A stretch of 7,209 nt of DNA from an uncultured Erysipelotrichaceae bacterium. GTDB taxonomy: Bacteria > Bacillota_I > Bacilli_A > RF39 > UBA660. Made by a program: the position numbers and the translations under genes. Position 1 is the stretch's first letter; every line of letters starts with the position of its first letter. Location: the NCBI GenBank assembly GCA_902797415.1, contig CADBSQ010000093.1, positions 1 to 7,209 of the forward strand. The letters are read 5' to 3'. Below the pieces are notes generated by a model that was given only the letters and a program-made list of their open reading frames with translations, was not told where the DNA came from and did not search any database. Below, piece after piece: positions 1 to 6,140 of the stretch.

Positions 1-18
1 GACCACAAGGTATAAAAT

Positions 19-43
19 ATTTCTTTACTTGTAAAGAAGTTTT
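19..43 (+). terminator. Possible weak hairpin terminator of an upstream gene
   Basis: The 8-bp inverted repeat TTCTTTAC (21-28) and GTAAAGAA (31-38) extends to 19-40 with one G-T pair and is followed by TTTT (40-43). The stem is AT-rich and the T run is short, so it could be the end of a gene lying left of the window or a chance dyad. No coding sequence ends inside the window to support it. Confidence 0.3.
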
Positions 44-138
44 CTCGGCATAAAAAATGTGTTTGATTTAATAACTTAATTCCCATCAATGATGAAATCG
101 GGAACTTTGAATTTTATTCAACATTTTTAGTATTTTGC

Positions 139-167
139 TTGCATTTTTGACTAATATGTGGTAATAT
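139..167 (+). promoter_or_regulatory. Promoter of the AMP-binding ligase gene
   Basis: TTGCAT (139-144) as a weak -35, a 17-base spacer, then TAATAT (162-167) as -10, preceded by TG at 159-160 and one further base, which makes it an extended -10. Transcription would begin near 174 and give a leader of about 36 bases before the ATG at 210. An alternative -35, TTGACT at 147-152, is too close (9-base spacer). Confidence 0.7.
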
Positions 168-209
168 AACACGCAAAAATTATTTTTTTTGGAAAAAAGG
201 GCGGTTGAA

Positions 210-1889
210 ATGGAAAAATACAATAAAACAAAGTATGAGTATTTATACGAGAATAATAAGGACTATATGGATTATAATGCATTAACATTTGGTAACAGAA
301 TTATTACTTTTGAAGAAATGCACTATAAAATTGAGGAATATAAAAATTTATTGTATTCAAAAGGAGTAAGAAAAGGTGATATTATTGGTATTTGTGCCTT
401 TAATACACCAGAGGCGGTTTATCTTTTGTACGCATTAGATAGACTAGGCGCAACAGTAGTTGGATTTAATCCAGTTGATAGTTTTGAAAACAAAGAAAAA
501 ATTAAAAGTCAAATAGAATTAATAAAACCAAAAATGGTTGTAAGTGTGGATGTATGCTTTAAAAGCTTTAAAAGTCTAGAAAATGGACTAAACTTTTCTA
601 CAGTTTTATATTCACCAATGGAATCAATTAACGACAAAATAGAACGTTTGAAATATAGGTTAGCTCAACTAAAAACCAAGAGTTTGATAACTTCAAAAGA
701 TAGTAACTTATTACTAGCAGAAATTGATTCTTTGGAAGCTAAAATTGCTGAATACAAAGAAGATAGAATTAGTGATATTTTATTTACTGGGGGTACAACG
801 GGAACGCCAAAAGGTGCTATGCAAACAGCTAGAGGTTTAAACTCTTTAGTTGAAGGAATGAACTCAATATTTACACCGGAGCCTGGAATGATTCATTTAG
901 GAAATATACCTATTGCTCATATGGCTTATGGACAATCTCTTTTACATTATGCTTTATGTAATAACATGACATTTGCCTTAACTCTTAAAGGCTTACCAAA
1001 AGATTTTTATTCCGAACTTAAAAGAACAGGAGCTAACGCAGCAGCTGGAGGCCCACCACATTGGAATGAATTAGTTGAGAAAAAAGGAAATATTTATGTA
1101 ACTAGTGGAAGAGTTACTCCTGGGTCTCTAAGTGCATTGTGTTATGCTACTTCTGGTGGTGAAGCTAAGAAAGATACATTAACAAAAGCCATAAATGAAG
1201 CTTTAAGATATGCTGGTAGTTCAGCTGTATTAGGTGATGGACTAGGTTTAACGGAAAACTTCGGACCAGCCATAATAAATAACGGAAATACTTATGGTCA
1301 AAATACGCTAGGTAAACCAATTTCAACACTAAATACAAAACTTATTAATCCTGAAACTCATAAAGAGGTTCAAGATGGAGAAGAAGGGGAACTTTGGATT
1401 TCAGGGCCTTCAGTAATGAAAGGCTACTATAACGACCCAGAGGAAACTGCAAGAGTAACTAAATACGATAAAGAAACCGGAGAAGTATGGTTAAATACAG
1501 GTGATGTACTAATCAAAAGGGATGGTGTATACACATATGCCGGAAGAACTAAAAGATTATTCGTCTCTGGCATCGATGATATATATCCGGAACAATTAGA
1601 AAATAGATTACTTGAAATTCCAGAAATTAAAGAAGCAGTTGTAACATCTATACCAGATGATCTAAAACAAAACATTCCAATATATCATTTATTCTTACAT
1701 GATGGGGAAATAGATCATCAAAGACTAGAGGCAAAAATAAACAAATTAGTTTTAAAATACTTTAACGAAAACTGGTTACCTGGATCAATTGATTATCATA
1801 GTAACTTACATTACACACCAAACCTTAAAGTTAACATAAAATATTATCAGGCCCAAGGGCGCCAAAACGGAGAAAGAAAGATTGGTTAA
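210..1889 (+). CDS. AMP-dependent acyl-CoA synthetase/ligase family protein (ANL superfamily)
   Basis: Predicted to activate a carboxylic acid with ATP to an acyl-adenylate and pass it to a thiol, most likely CoA; the substrate cannot be read from the sequence. Seen in the 559-aa product: the phosphate loop TGGTTGTPKG (193-202), the A5 motif GLGLTENFGP (344-353), GELWISGP then KGYYNDPEETA (393-414), TGD (430-432, D432 binding ribose), the hinge motif YAGRTKR (443-449, R446) and a terminal TPNLKVN (536-542) in which K540 sits where the catalytic A10 lysine is expected. The length is usual for the family. Residues about 140-185 form a charged helical, coiled-coil-like stretch between the amino-terminal fold and the phosphate loop. 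I chose ATG 210 over the in-frame TTG at 189 because AAGGGCGG (197-204) lies 5 bases before the ATG, while the TTG is preceded only by T residues. The gene stands alone with its own promoter and terminator. An acyl-ACP or amino-acid adenylating role is possible; no carrier domain is present. Confidence 0.93.
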   Translation: MEKYNKTKYEYLYENNKDYMDYNALTFGNRIITFEEMHYKIEEYKNLLYSKGVRKGDIIGICAFNTPEAVYLLYALDRLGATVVGFNPVDSFENKEKIKSQIELIKPKMVVSVDVCFKSFKSLENGLNFSTVLYSPMESINDKIERLKYRLAQLKTKSLITSKDSNLLLAEIDSLEAKIAEYKEDRISDILFTGGTTGTPKGAMQTARGLNSLVEGMNSIFTPEPGMIHLGNIPIAHMAYGQSLLHYALCNNMTFALTLKGLPKDFYSELKRTGANAAAGGPPHWNELVEKKGNIYVTSGRVTPGSLSALCYATSGGEAKKDTLTKAINEALRYAGSSAVLGDGLGLTENFGPAIINNGNTYGQNTLGKPISTLNTKLINPETHKEVQDGEEGELWISGPSVMKGYYNDPEETARVTKYDKETGEVWLNTGDVLIKRDGVYTYAGRTKRLFVSGIDDIYPEQLENRLLEIPEIKEAVVTSIPDDLKQNIPIYHLFLHDGEIDHQRLEAKINKLVLKYFNENWLPGSIDYHSNLHYTPNLKVNIKYYQAQGRQNGERKIG

Positions 1890-1924
1890 TGTAAAGTGTC
1901 GTACACACATTTACACAAAATAAT

Positions 1925-1963
1925 AAAAATATTTGTCTAATTTCAAAAAGACAAATATTTTTT
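1925..1963 (+). terminator. Rho-independent terminator of the ligase gene
   Basis: A perfect 14-bp stem, AAAAATATTTGTCT (1925-1938) with AGACAAATATTTTT (1949-1962), encloses a 10-base loop and runs into T residues (1958-1963). It lies 36 bases after the ligase stop and just before the next promoter, so it separates the two genes. Confidence 0.85.
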
Positions 1964-1964
1964 A

Positions 1965-1992
1965 ATGACTTTTTTAAAAATTATGGTATAAT
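1965..1992 (+). promoter_or_regulatory. Promoter of the hybrid histidine kinase gene
   Basis: ATGACT (1965-1970) as -35, a 16-base spacer, and a consensus TATAAT (1987-1992) with TG at 1984-1985 forming an extended -10. The predicted start near 1999 leaves a leader of only about 17 bases, almost all of it the binding site GGGGTGAT (2003-2010). Confidence 0.8.
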
Positions 1993-2015
1993 TATGGAAC
2001 CTGGGGTGATACAAT

Positions 2016-3848
2016 ATGAGTATTGGATTTTATTTTTCGATAAGCTCATTTATAATAATATGTATTCTAACATATATTTTTTATTCTAAAAAAAGGATTA
2101 AAAATATTGAGACGGCTGTTTATGGGAAAATGCTGCTATTAACGCTCGCTGGACTTTTTTTAGAAATAATATCTGGCTTTTGGTACTTTTCGGGTGCAAA
2201 CTTGAATAGTATTTTTTATCAGTTTACGTCTAAACTAACCGTTGCCTATTTTATGCTATGGGCTGCTCTGTTTGTTAATTACATAATTAGTATTTGTAAT
2301 GTTAAGAAACAGTTTAAAAAATATTTTAATATTTATAATATAACTTGTTTTGTGTTAGTTTTAATATTGCCAATACATTTTATTGATAGTAGTACAGGAA
2401 TTTTACCCGCGGGTTTACCCTTGTATATAACTTATGGGAATTGCTTCTTATACGCGATTATTGATTTAATAATATGTTTAATGAATCGTAATAAAATTGC
2501 CATTTATAAATTTACTCCTGTTTACACACTTTTACTTTTGGGTGGACTTGATATTTTATTAAGTGTTTTTTTTCCCTTTCTTTTTCTGATGAACTACGTT
2601 TATTCATTAATAATAATTATAATGTATTTTACAATTGAAAACCCAGATATAAGAATGGTAAAACAGTTAGAATTAGCAAGGGACCAAGCAGAAAAAGCTA
2701 GTCACGCAAAATCTGATTTTCTTTCAAGCATGAGCCATGAAATACGTACACCGCTTAATGCAATAGTAGGATTTAGTGAAGATATTCAAAATCATAAAGA
2801 TAAAGCAAGTCCAGAAATCGTTGAAGATGCAGACTACATAATGGAAGCATCCAAAACACTTCTTGAAATTGTAGGCAACATTTTAGATATAAATAAACTT
2901 GAAAACAATCAGATGGAAATAGTAGAGGTTAACTATAATCCTAGAGAAGAGATAGAATCTATTGCTAAAATAGATTCTCTAAGAATAGGAGAAAAAGCAA
3001 TAGACTTTAGATTACATCTTTCTGATGATTTACCACAAGAACTTTATGGCGATAAGATACATATTAAGGAAATTGTTAACAACCTACTAACTAATGCAAT
3101 TAAATATACTGACAAAGGTATAATTGAATTAGCTGCTAATTGTGTTAACAAAAATAATATTTGTAATTTAAAAATAACTGTAAAAGATACAGGTAGAGGT
3201 TTTAGTGATGAAAGTTTAACAAAATTATTTACCAAGTTTGAAAGGCTAGACGCAGAAAAAAATTCAACTACTGAGGGTACCGGACTAGGACTTGCTATAA
3301 CAAAAACGCTTGTTGAAATGTTAGATGGCACAATTTCTGTTCAATCTCAATACGGTAAAGGGTCAATCTTTACAGTAAATATACCTCAAAAAATAATTAA
3401 AAGTGCTAAAAAAGTTCATCGTTCACCAATAAAATTATCAAGACCTATAAGAAAAAAAGAACAAAATATATTAAACAATTCGGGCAATAAAAGAGTTTTA
3501 ATAGTTGACGATAATCTATTAAATATTAAAGTTGCTAAAAAAGCTTTAGAAGGCTTAAATCTAGAGATTGATGAATGTTATGATGGAATTGATTGTTTAA
3601 CAAAAATAAATGAAGGAAACAAATATGACTTAATACTTATGGATATAATGATGCCAAATATGAATGGTGAGGTTGCAATGGAAAAGCTTCAAAAAATCAG
3701 TAAGTTTAATGTCCCAGTAATCGCAGTAACCGCGGATGCCATTAATGGAGCTAAAGAAAAGTATTTATCGGAAGGATTTGTTGATTACATAGCTAAGCCA
3801 TTTAACAAGGAACAAATAAAAGAAAAACTAGATAAAATATTTAGATAA
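2016..3848 (+). CDS. Membrane-bound hybrid sensor histidine kinase with C-terminal receiver
   Basis: A 610-aa sensor that would autophosphorylate on a histidine and pass the phosphate to its own receiver. Residues 1-207 hold about six to seven hydrophobic segments (near 4-22, 38-57, 72-93, 108-123, 136-156, 166-186, 187-207) with short loops and no large extracellular domain. A charged linker (208-235) leads to the HisKA H-box SSMSHEIRTPLNA (237-249; H241 is the phosphorylation site). The ATPase domain shows the N-box (NNLLTNAIKYT, N356 and N360), G1 DTGRG (391-395), the F-box FTKFER (405-410) and G2 GTGLGL (421-426). The receiver (about 492-608) has the acidic pair D498/D499, phospho-acceptor D543 in LMDIMMP, T572 and K594. 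All catalytic residues are present. ATG 2016 follows GGGGTGAT (2003-2010) by 5 bases. The single-gene unit has no adjacent response regulator or Hpt gene, so its downstream partner must lie elsewhere. The signal is unknown; a membrane-embedded or lipid-phase stimulus is a guess from the topology. Confidence 0.96.
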   Translation: MSIGFYFSISSFIIICILTYIFYSKKRIKNIETAVYGKMLLLTLAGLFLEIISGFWYFSGANLNSIFYQFTSKLTVAYFMLWAALFVNYIISICNVKKQFKKYFNIYNITCFVLVLILPIHFIDSSTGILPAGLPLYITYGNCFLYAIIDLIICLMNRNKIAIYKFTPVYTLLLLGGLDILLSVFFPFLFLMNYVYSLIIIIMYFTIENPDIRMVKQLELARDQAEKASHAKSDFLSSMSHEIRTPLNAIVGFSEDIQNHKDKASPEIVEDADYIMEASKTLLEIVGNILDINKLENNQMEIVEVNYNPREEIESIAKIDSLRIGEKAIDFRLHLSDDLPQELYGDKIHIKEIVNNLLTNAIKYTDKGIIELAANCVNKNNICNLKITVKDTGRGFSDESLTKLFTKFERLDAEKNSTTEGTGLGLAITKTLVEMLDGTISVQSQYGKGSIFTVNIPQKIIKSAKKVHRSPIKLSRPIRKKEQNILNNSGNKRVLIVDDNLLNIKVAKKALEGLNLEIDECYDGIDCLTKINEGNKYDLILMDIMMPNMNGEVAMEKLQKISKFNVPVIAVTADAINGAKEKYLSEGFVDYIAKPFNKEQIKEKLDKIFR

Positions 3849-3864
3849 TATTTTATCTTTTTTT
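3830..3864 (+). terminator. Terminator hairpin overlapping the end of the kinase gene
   Basis: A perfect 12-bp stem, AGATAAAATATT (3830-3841) with AATATTTTATCT (3847-3858), has a 5-base loop and seven T residues (3858-3864). The left arm lies in the last codons of the kinase gene, and the stop codon TAA (3846-3848) spans the loop and the start of the right arm. Confidence 0.85.
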
Positions 3865-3891
3865 ATTGATATAAATTAAATGTGATATAAT
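3863..3891 (+). promoter_or_regulatory. Promoter of the 144-aa/71-aa gene pair
   Basis: Consensus TATAAT (3886-3891) with TG at 3883-3884, an extended -10. The -35 is poor: TTATTG (3863-3868) gives a 17-base spacer, while the better-looking TTGATA (3866-3871) gives only 14. The start would fall near 3898, at the edge of the ribosome binding site, leaving a leader of about 18 bases. Confidence 0.7.
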
Positions 3892-3915
3892 ACCTCGCAA
3901 AGGAGGTGTTGGTTA

Positions 3916-4350
3916 ATGAAATACGAACAAATTGTTGATGCAGTACGATTTGGAATCAATAATAAGCAAATTAGCGATTTCCAAAATATCTTAAAACAAT
4001 TTGCTAGATTCTCACAAGATAGAGGTTTTATGTTCAGAAAAGGTCAACTAAAAGAGGATTTTTCTGGGCTAAGCACTATTGATAAAATAGGTGTTATTAT
4101 TACATTACCTTACTCTTTAATTCTTCTTTCAGGTCTTTTTGGTGTGGGCACAGTAATGTTTATTATTAATAAACTTCAAAGTCCAAACGTGGTTTCATAT
4201 CTTCTTCAAAATGGTGTATCAGAAGAGGAAATAGAACGTTTAACAACTTTAGAAAGTAGCGAAGAAATAAATCAAGCACTATATGAAAAAGGTATAGCTT
4301 TTGGTCCAGAAGAAGAAGCTTATGTATTTAAAGGAAAGAATAATCTATGA
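3916..4350 (+). CDS. Unrecognised single-span membrane protein, 144 aa
   Basis: I do not recognise the family. The amino-terminal part (1-52) is polar and helical-looking, with basic patches around residues 27-46. Residues about 58-86 are strongly hydrophobic (including LPYSLILLSGLFGVGTVMF) and would form one membrane helix or a short hairpin. The remainder (87-144) is acidic and helical, rich in glutamate, with no cysteine and no recognisable catalytic motif. There is no signal peptide at the start. ATG 3916 is fixed by AAAGGAGGTG (3899-3908), 7 bases upstream, one of the strongest binding sites in the window, which suggests efficient expression. It overlaps the next gene by ATGA (4347-4350), so the two are co-transcribed and probably translationally coupled; a shared role is inferred from that alone. 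Confidence 0.85.
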   Translation: MKYEQIVDAVRFGINNKQISDFQNILKQFARFSQDRGFMFRKGQLKEDFSGLSTIDKIGVIITLPYSLILLSGLFGVGTVMFIINKLQSPNVVSYLLQNGVSEEEIERLTTLESSEEINQALYEKGIAFGPEEEAYVFKGKNNL

Positions 4351-4562
4351 ATCTAGAAGGAAAAGTAATTATTGCTAGCAATAAATCAAAATATTTAGTA
4401 TTAAAAACTGTTAAAGATACCAATAATGAATATGGTTTTTTAACTAATATAGACAATCAAAATGATTCATTTTTAGCCATTTTAAAAAATGATGGATTTG
4501 AAAAAGTCAAAGATATATTCCTTAAAGAGCATATTCTATCTATTATTGCAAACGAAAAATAA
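4347..4562 (+). CDS. Unrecognised small protein, 71 aa
   Basis: A small soluble protein with an alternating, beta-rich first half (GKVIIASNKSKYLVLKTV) and a helical end. The pattern of strand, YLVL strand, then a 'NIDNQNDSF' turn and another strand loosely recalls DUF1292-like small beta proteins of Bacillota, but the match is by shape only and I do not assign it. The start overlaps the stop of the 144-aa gene by four bases; the upstream AAAGGA (4330-4335) is rather distant (11 bases), so initiation probably depends on coupling to the first gene. The gene ends 12 bases before the terminator stem, closing the two-gene unit. It has no cysteine, no membrane segment and no signal peptide. Confidence 0.8.
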   Translation: MNLEGKVIIASNKSKYLVLKTVKDTNNEYGFLTNIDNQNDSFLAILKNDGFEKVKDIFLKEHILSIIANEK

Positions 4563-4628
4563 TTATAAATTTTAAAAAAACTCGAATATTCGAGTTTTTT
4601 GTTCAACAATTTTTTAAAATTTATAGTT
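4561..4628. repeat. Outer inverted repeat enclosing the terminator
   Basis: TATAAATTTTAAAAAA (4564-4579) and TTTTTTAAAATTTATA (4610-4625) are perfect 16-bp inverted repeats, extendable to 4561-4628 with one G-T pair. They nest around the terminator palindrome and compete with it for the left A run. In AT-rich DNA part of this can be chance, but 16 perfect pairs are notable. Confidence 0.7.
4575..4600. terminator. Bidirectional terminator between convergent genes
   Basis: The 14-base perfect palindrome CTCGAATATTCGAG (4581-4594) is flanked by A residues on the left (4574-4580) and T residues on the right (4595-4600). The hairpin therefore reads as stem plus U-tract on both strands. It lies 12 bases after the 71-aa gene and 33 bases after the end of the minus-strand gene, so it can stop transcription from both sides. 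Confidence 0.92.
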
Positions 4629-4633
4629 TTAAA

Positions 4634-5056
4634 TTAAACTGTTGGAGTAGTGGCATCATTATATTTTGCATCGGAAAATGCTAAAATAGGGAACATAATT
4701 GGTGCAAAGAATATCATTAATACTCCAAATACAGATGATTTTCCAAACCTTTTAGCAATTTCTAAGTATACTAAAATTGTATAAATAAAGAATATAATTG
4801 CTCCAGCAAGTGGAATTAGGCATAGTAGGACTTTCCATCCTTGCTGACCACCTATTTCAAATAATACCCAAACGTTATATAAAGGAATTATTGAAGCCCA
4901 ACCAGGTCTTCCAGCTTTTTCAAAAATTTTCCACATACTTACGATTGAAATGATGGAAATTATTAAACAAACAATAATCGTTCCAGTTCCTAACCCAGCT
5001 AATATACCGTATTGAGCGGTGCTATCAAGTGTATTATTATAATAAGTATAATCCAA
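4634..5056 (-). CDS. DUF5684-type small integral membrane protein
   Basis: A 140-aa membrane protein with four hydrophobic segments (about 20-42, 54-68, 74-98, 108-126). Its diagnostic stretch, WKIFEKAGRPGWASIIPLYN (42-61) followed by GWKVLLCLIP (73-82), is the hallmark I associate with the DUF5684 family, whose role is unknown; homologues sometimes sit as an accessory domain beside signal peptidase-like or secreted proteins. The carboxyl end (AFSDAKYND) is also typical. It starts at TTG 5056: reading on the minus strand, AGGAGGTGA (5069-5061) lies upstream, with 7 bases from its GGAGG core to the TTG, and the next in-frame ATG would remove the first membrane segment. It is transcribed alone, convergent with the 71-aa gene and divergent from the 5195-6289 unit. 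Confidence 0.88.
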   Translation of the reverse strand: MDYTYYNNTLDSTAQYGILAGLGTGTIIVCLIISIISIVSMWKIFEKAGRPGWASIIPLYNVWVLFEIGGQQGWKVLLCLIPLAGAIIFFIYTILVYLEIAKRFGKSSVFGVLMIFFAPIMFPILAFSDAKYNDATTPTV

Positions 5057-5060
5057 AACT

Positions 5061-5069
5061 TCACCTCCT
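5061..5069 (-). promoter_or_regulatory. Ribosome binding site fixing the TTG start
   Basis: AGGAGGTGA on the minus strand is a near-complete complement of the 16S 3' end. It sits at ideal distance from the TTG at 5056-5054, and no ATG is in range, so the non-AUG start is well supported. Confidence 0.9.
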
Positions 5070-5090
5070 CACATATTATATATTTGCTTA

Positions 5091-5119
5091 ATTATTTCAT
5101 ATTTTTAACTTTTTTTCAA
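5091..5119 (-). promoter_or_regulatory. Promoter of the DUF5684 gene
   Basis: On the minus strand, TTGAAA (5119-5114) is followed by a 17-base spacer and AATAAT (5096-5091), with TG at 5099-5098 as an extended -10. Transcription would start near 5084, about 28 bases before the TTG. A second TATAAT at 5080-5075 is too close to the binding site to serve. Confidence 0.65.
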
Positions 5120-5194
5120 TAATGCTAGATGAATTTAATTAGTTAAAAAAATTGATAACATTAGAAGTCTCTAATATATACTTTTTGGGGGAAG

Positions 5195-5205
5195 TATGCT
5201 ATAAT
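5195..5205 (+). promoter_or_regulatory. Extended -10 promoter upstream of the glycosyltransferase fragment and the 248-aa gene
   Basis: TATGCTATAAT is a textbook extended -10 (TATAAT at 5200-5205, TG at 5197-5198). No convincing -35 lies 16-18 bases upstream. The start would be near 5212, so transcription runs through the short fragment at 5248-5355 and on into the gene at 5394, there being no convincing terminator between them. Confidence 0.75.
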
Positions 5206-5247
5206 AGCGTTCAAATTGTGGTCAATTGGTGTTGGGGGTTGAGACTT

Positions 5248-5355
5248 ATGGCCAAGATATGCGTAATTATACCGGTGTATAATACACCTTCTTTTAAATT
5301 AAATAGGTGTTTTCAACAATTAACTAACGATAACTTTGAAGTTGTTATCATATAA
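5248..5355 (+). pseudogene. Truncated family 2 glycosyltransferase (first 35 codons)
   Basis: The 35-codon ORF begins MAKICVIIPVYNTPSF and continues with an N-R-C-F pattern and FEVVII before TAA (5353-5355). The order (hydrophobic strand, IPVYN, about 14 residues, RC, then a second hydrophobic strand) is what starts a GT-A family 2 glycosyltransferase, where the next residues should be the nucleotide-binding DDGS. The ORF stops exactly before them, and neither other frame restores them. It is therefore most likely a remnant left by a deletion, keeping the original promoter and start. The start is ATG 5248, with GGGGG (5234-5238) 9 bases upstream; an in-frame TTG at 5152 lies upstream of the promoter and can be ignored. 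Alternatively it is a genuine short leader peptide for the 248-aa gene 38 bases downstream. Without a homology search the assignment rests on motif pattern alone. Confidence 0.6.
5266..5288 (+). repeat. Two overlapping dyads in the leader
   Basis: ATTATAC (5266-5272) and GTATAAT (5277-5283) form a 7-bp inverted repeat with a 4-base gap. GGTGTAT (5274-5280) and ATACACC (5282-5288) form another with one central base. They share bases and so exclude each other. The second is followed by TTCTTTT, weakly terminator-like. They fall inside the 35-codon ORF, where the codons also constrain the sequence. Confidence 0.5.
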
Positions 5356-5393
5356 TAAAAAAATGAAAACCGTATAATTGAGGGGGAGATATT

Positions 5394-6140
5394 ATGGAAA
5401 AACAGGACTTAAATAAAATATCACTAAAAGAAACAGGTTTCTTTTTACAAGACAGTTCATATGTTGAAACGTTAAAAAGATATAACATTAAGACTGTCAA
5501 AGATTTATTAGATAATGCTGAATCTATAAAATGTCGTAAACCAACAAGAGTTCAACTAACAGTATTAGTTAATATGTTAAGATATAAATATTTTGATGAA
5601 CCATTACAAACATCATCATTAGACAAAGAACTAGACCTAGAATGGTTAAAAGAAAATATGTACGGGAATGAATTTCATATACCTATTATTGACTTAGAAT
5701 TAAGAAAAGCACACGAACTAGAACGCGAAAAATATGCAATGATGGGTATAGATTTTATAGAAAGACCCGACGATACGATTTCTGTTATAGGCTTATTTGG
5801 TTGTCATAAGTCTAAGTCTAAATTAATTATGAAAAAGTTTTTATATGATATAAAAACTATACCAAATATACTTCCAGAAAGGCCTAGACTAATAGATTTT
5901 CTTAAATGGATTTTAACAGTTGATTACTATGGTATTAAGCCACTTCATCCGTATGCTAACGCTTATATAGAATCATATGAAAAACAACAGTTTATTGACG
6001 ATGAAGAAGAAATAGTAAACCTTAGAAATCAGCTAGAAGATCTTCTAAAAGTTAGAGATCAATTGAACAAACAAATTGAGGATTTAACCCTATTAATTAA
6101 CCTAGAAGCAAGTAAAGAAACAGGTGGTATAAAACCATGA
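5394..6140 (+). CDS. Unrecognised protein with HhH-like N-terminus and C-terminal coiled coil, 248 aa
   Basis: I do not recognise the family. Residues about 20-64 (TLKRYNIKTVKDLLD and the helix after it) resemble the helix-hairpin-helix region of the RNA polymerase alpha C-terminal domain, in which 'L...GI.TV.DLL' is characteristic; DNA or protein binding is inferred from this only. The middle (90-195) is soluble and mixed, with a basic KSKSKLIMKK patch (139-148) and several aromatic residues near 172-192. The end is a clear coiled coil: L210, L214, L217, R221, L224, I228, L231 and I235 follow 4-3 heptad spacing. There is no membrane segment or signal peptide, so the protein is cytoplasmic. 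ATG 5394 follows AGGGGGAG (5381-5388) by 5 bases. Its last codon overlaps the start of the 50-aa coiled-coil gene (ATGA), so the two are probably made together and may pair. Confidence 0.85.
   Translation: MEKQDLNKISLKETGFFLQDSSYVETLKRYNIKTVKDLLDNAESIKCRKPTRVQLTVLVNMLRYKYFDEPLQTSSLDKELDLEWLKENMYGNEFHIPIIDLELRKAHELEREKYAMMGIDFIERPDDTISVIGLFGCHKSKSKLIMKKFLYDIKTIPNILPERPRLIDFLKWILTVDYYGIKPLHPYANAYIESYEKQQFIDDEEEIVNLRNQLEDLLKVRDQLNKQIEDLTLLINLEASKETGGIKP

Noticed and set aside
1..92. Minus-strand reading frame open to the left edge, from an ATG near 92
   Set aside because: There is no ribosome binding site before the ATG, only about 30 codons are visible, and no recognisable motif appears; an open frame of this size is expected by chance.
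189..209. TTG start seven codons upstream for the ligase
   Set aside because: Only T residues precede it; the ATG at 210 has a proper binding site 5 bases upstream.
1427..1675. Minus-strand ORF of 82 codons inside the ligase gene
   Set aside because: It lies opposite the conserved carboxyl-terminal motifs of the ligase, and its composition (serine and threonine rich) is that of an antisense shadow.
3044..3331. Minus-strand ORF of 95 codons inside the kinase ATPase domain
   Set aside because: It is opposite the N, G1, F and G2 boxes and has the composition of a shadow ORF.
5152..5247. Longer start (TTG 5152) for the glycosyltransferase fragment
   Set aside because: The extension runs through the extended -10 promoter at 5195-5205, lacks a binding site, and adds residues that do not belong to a GT2 amino end.
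5373..5378. TATAAT close to the 5394 start
   Set aside because: Transcription would begin inside the ribosome binding site, and there is neither a TG extension nor a -35 box.
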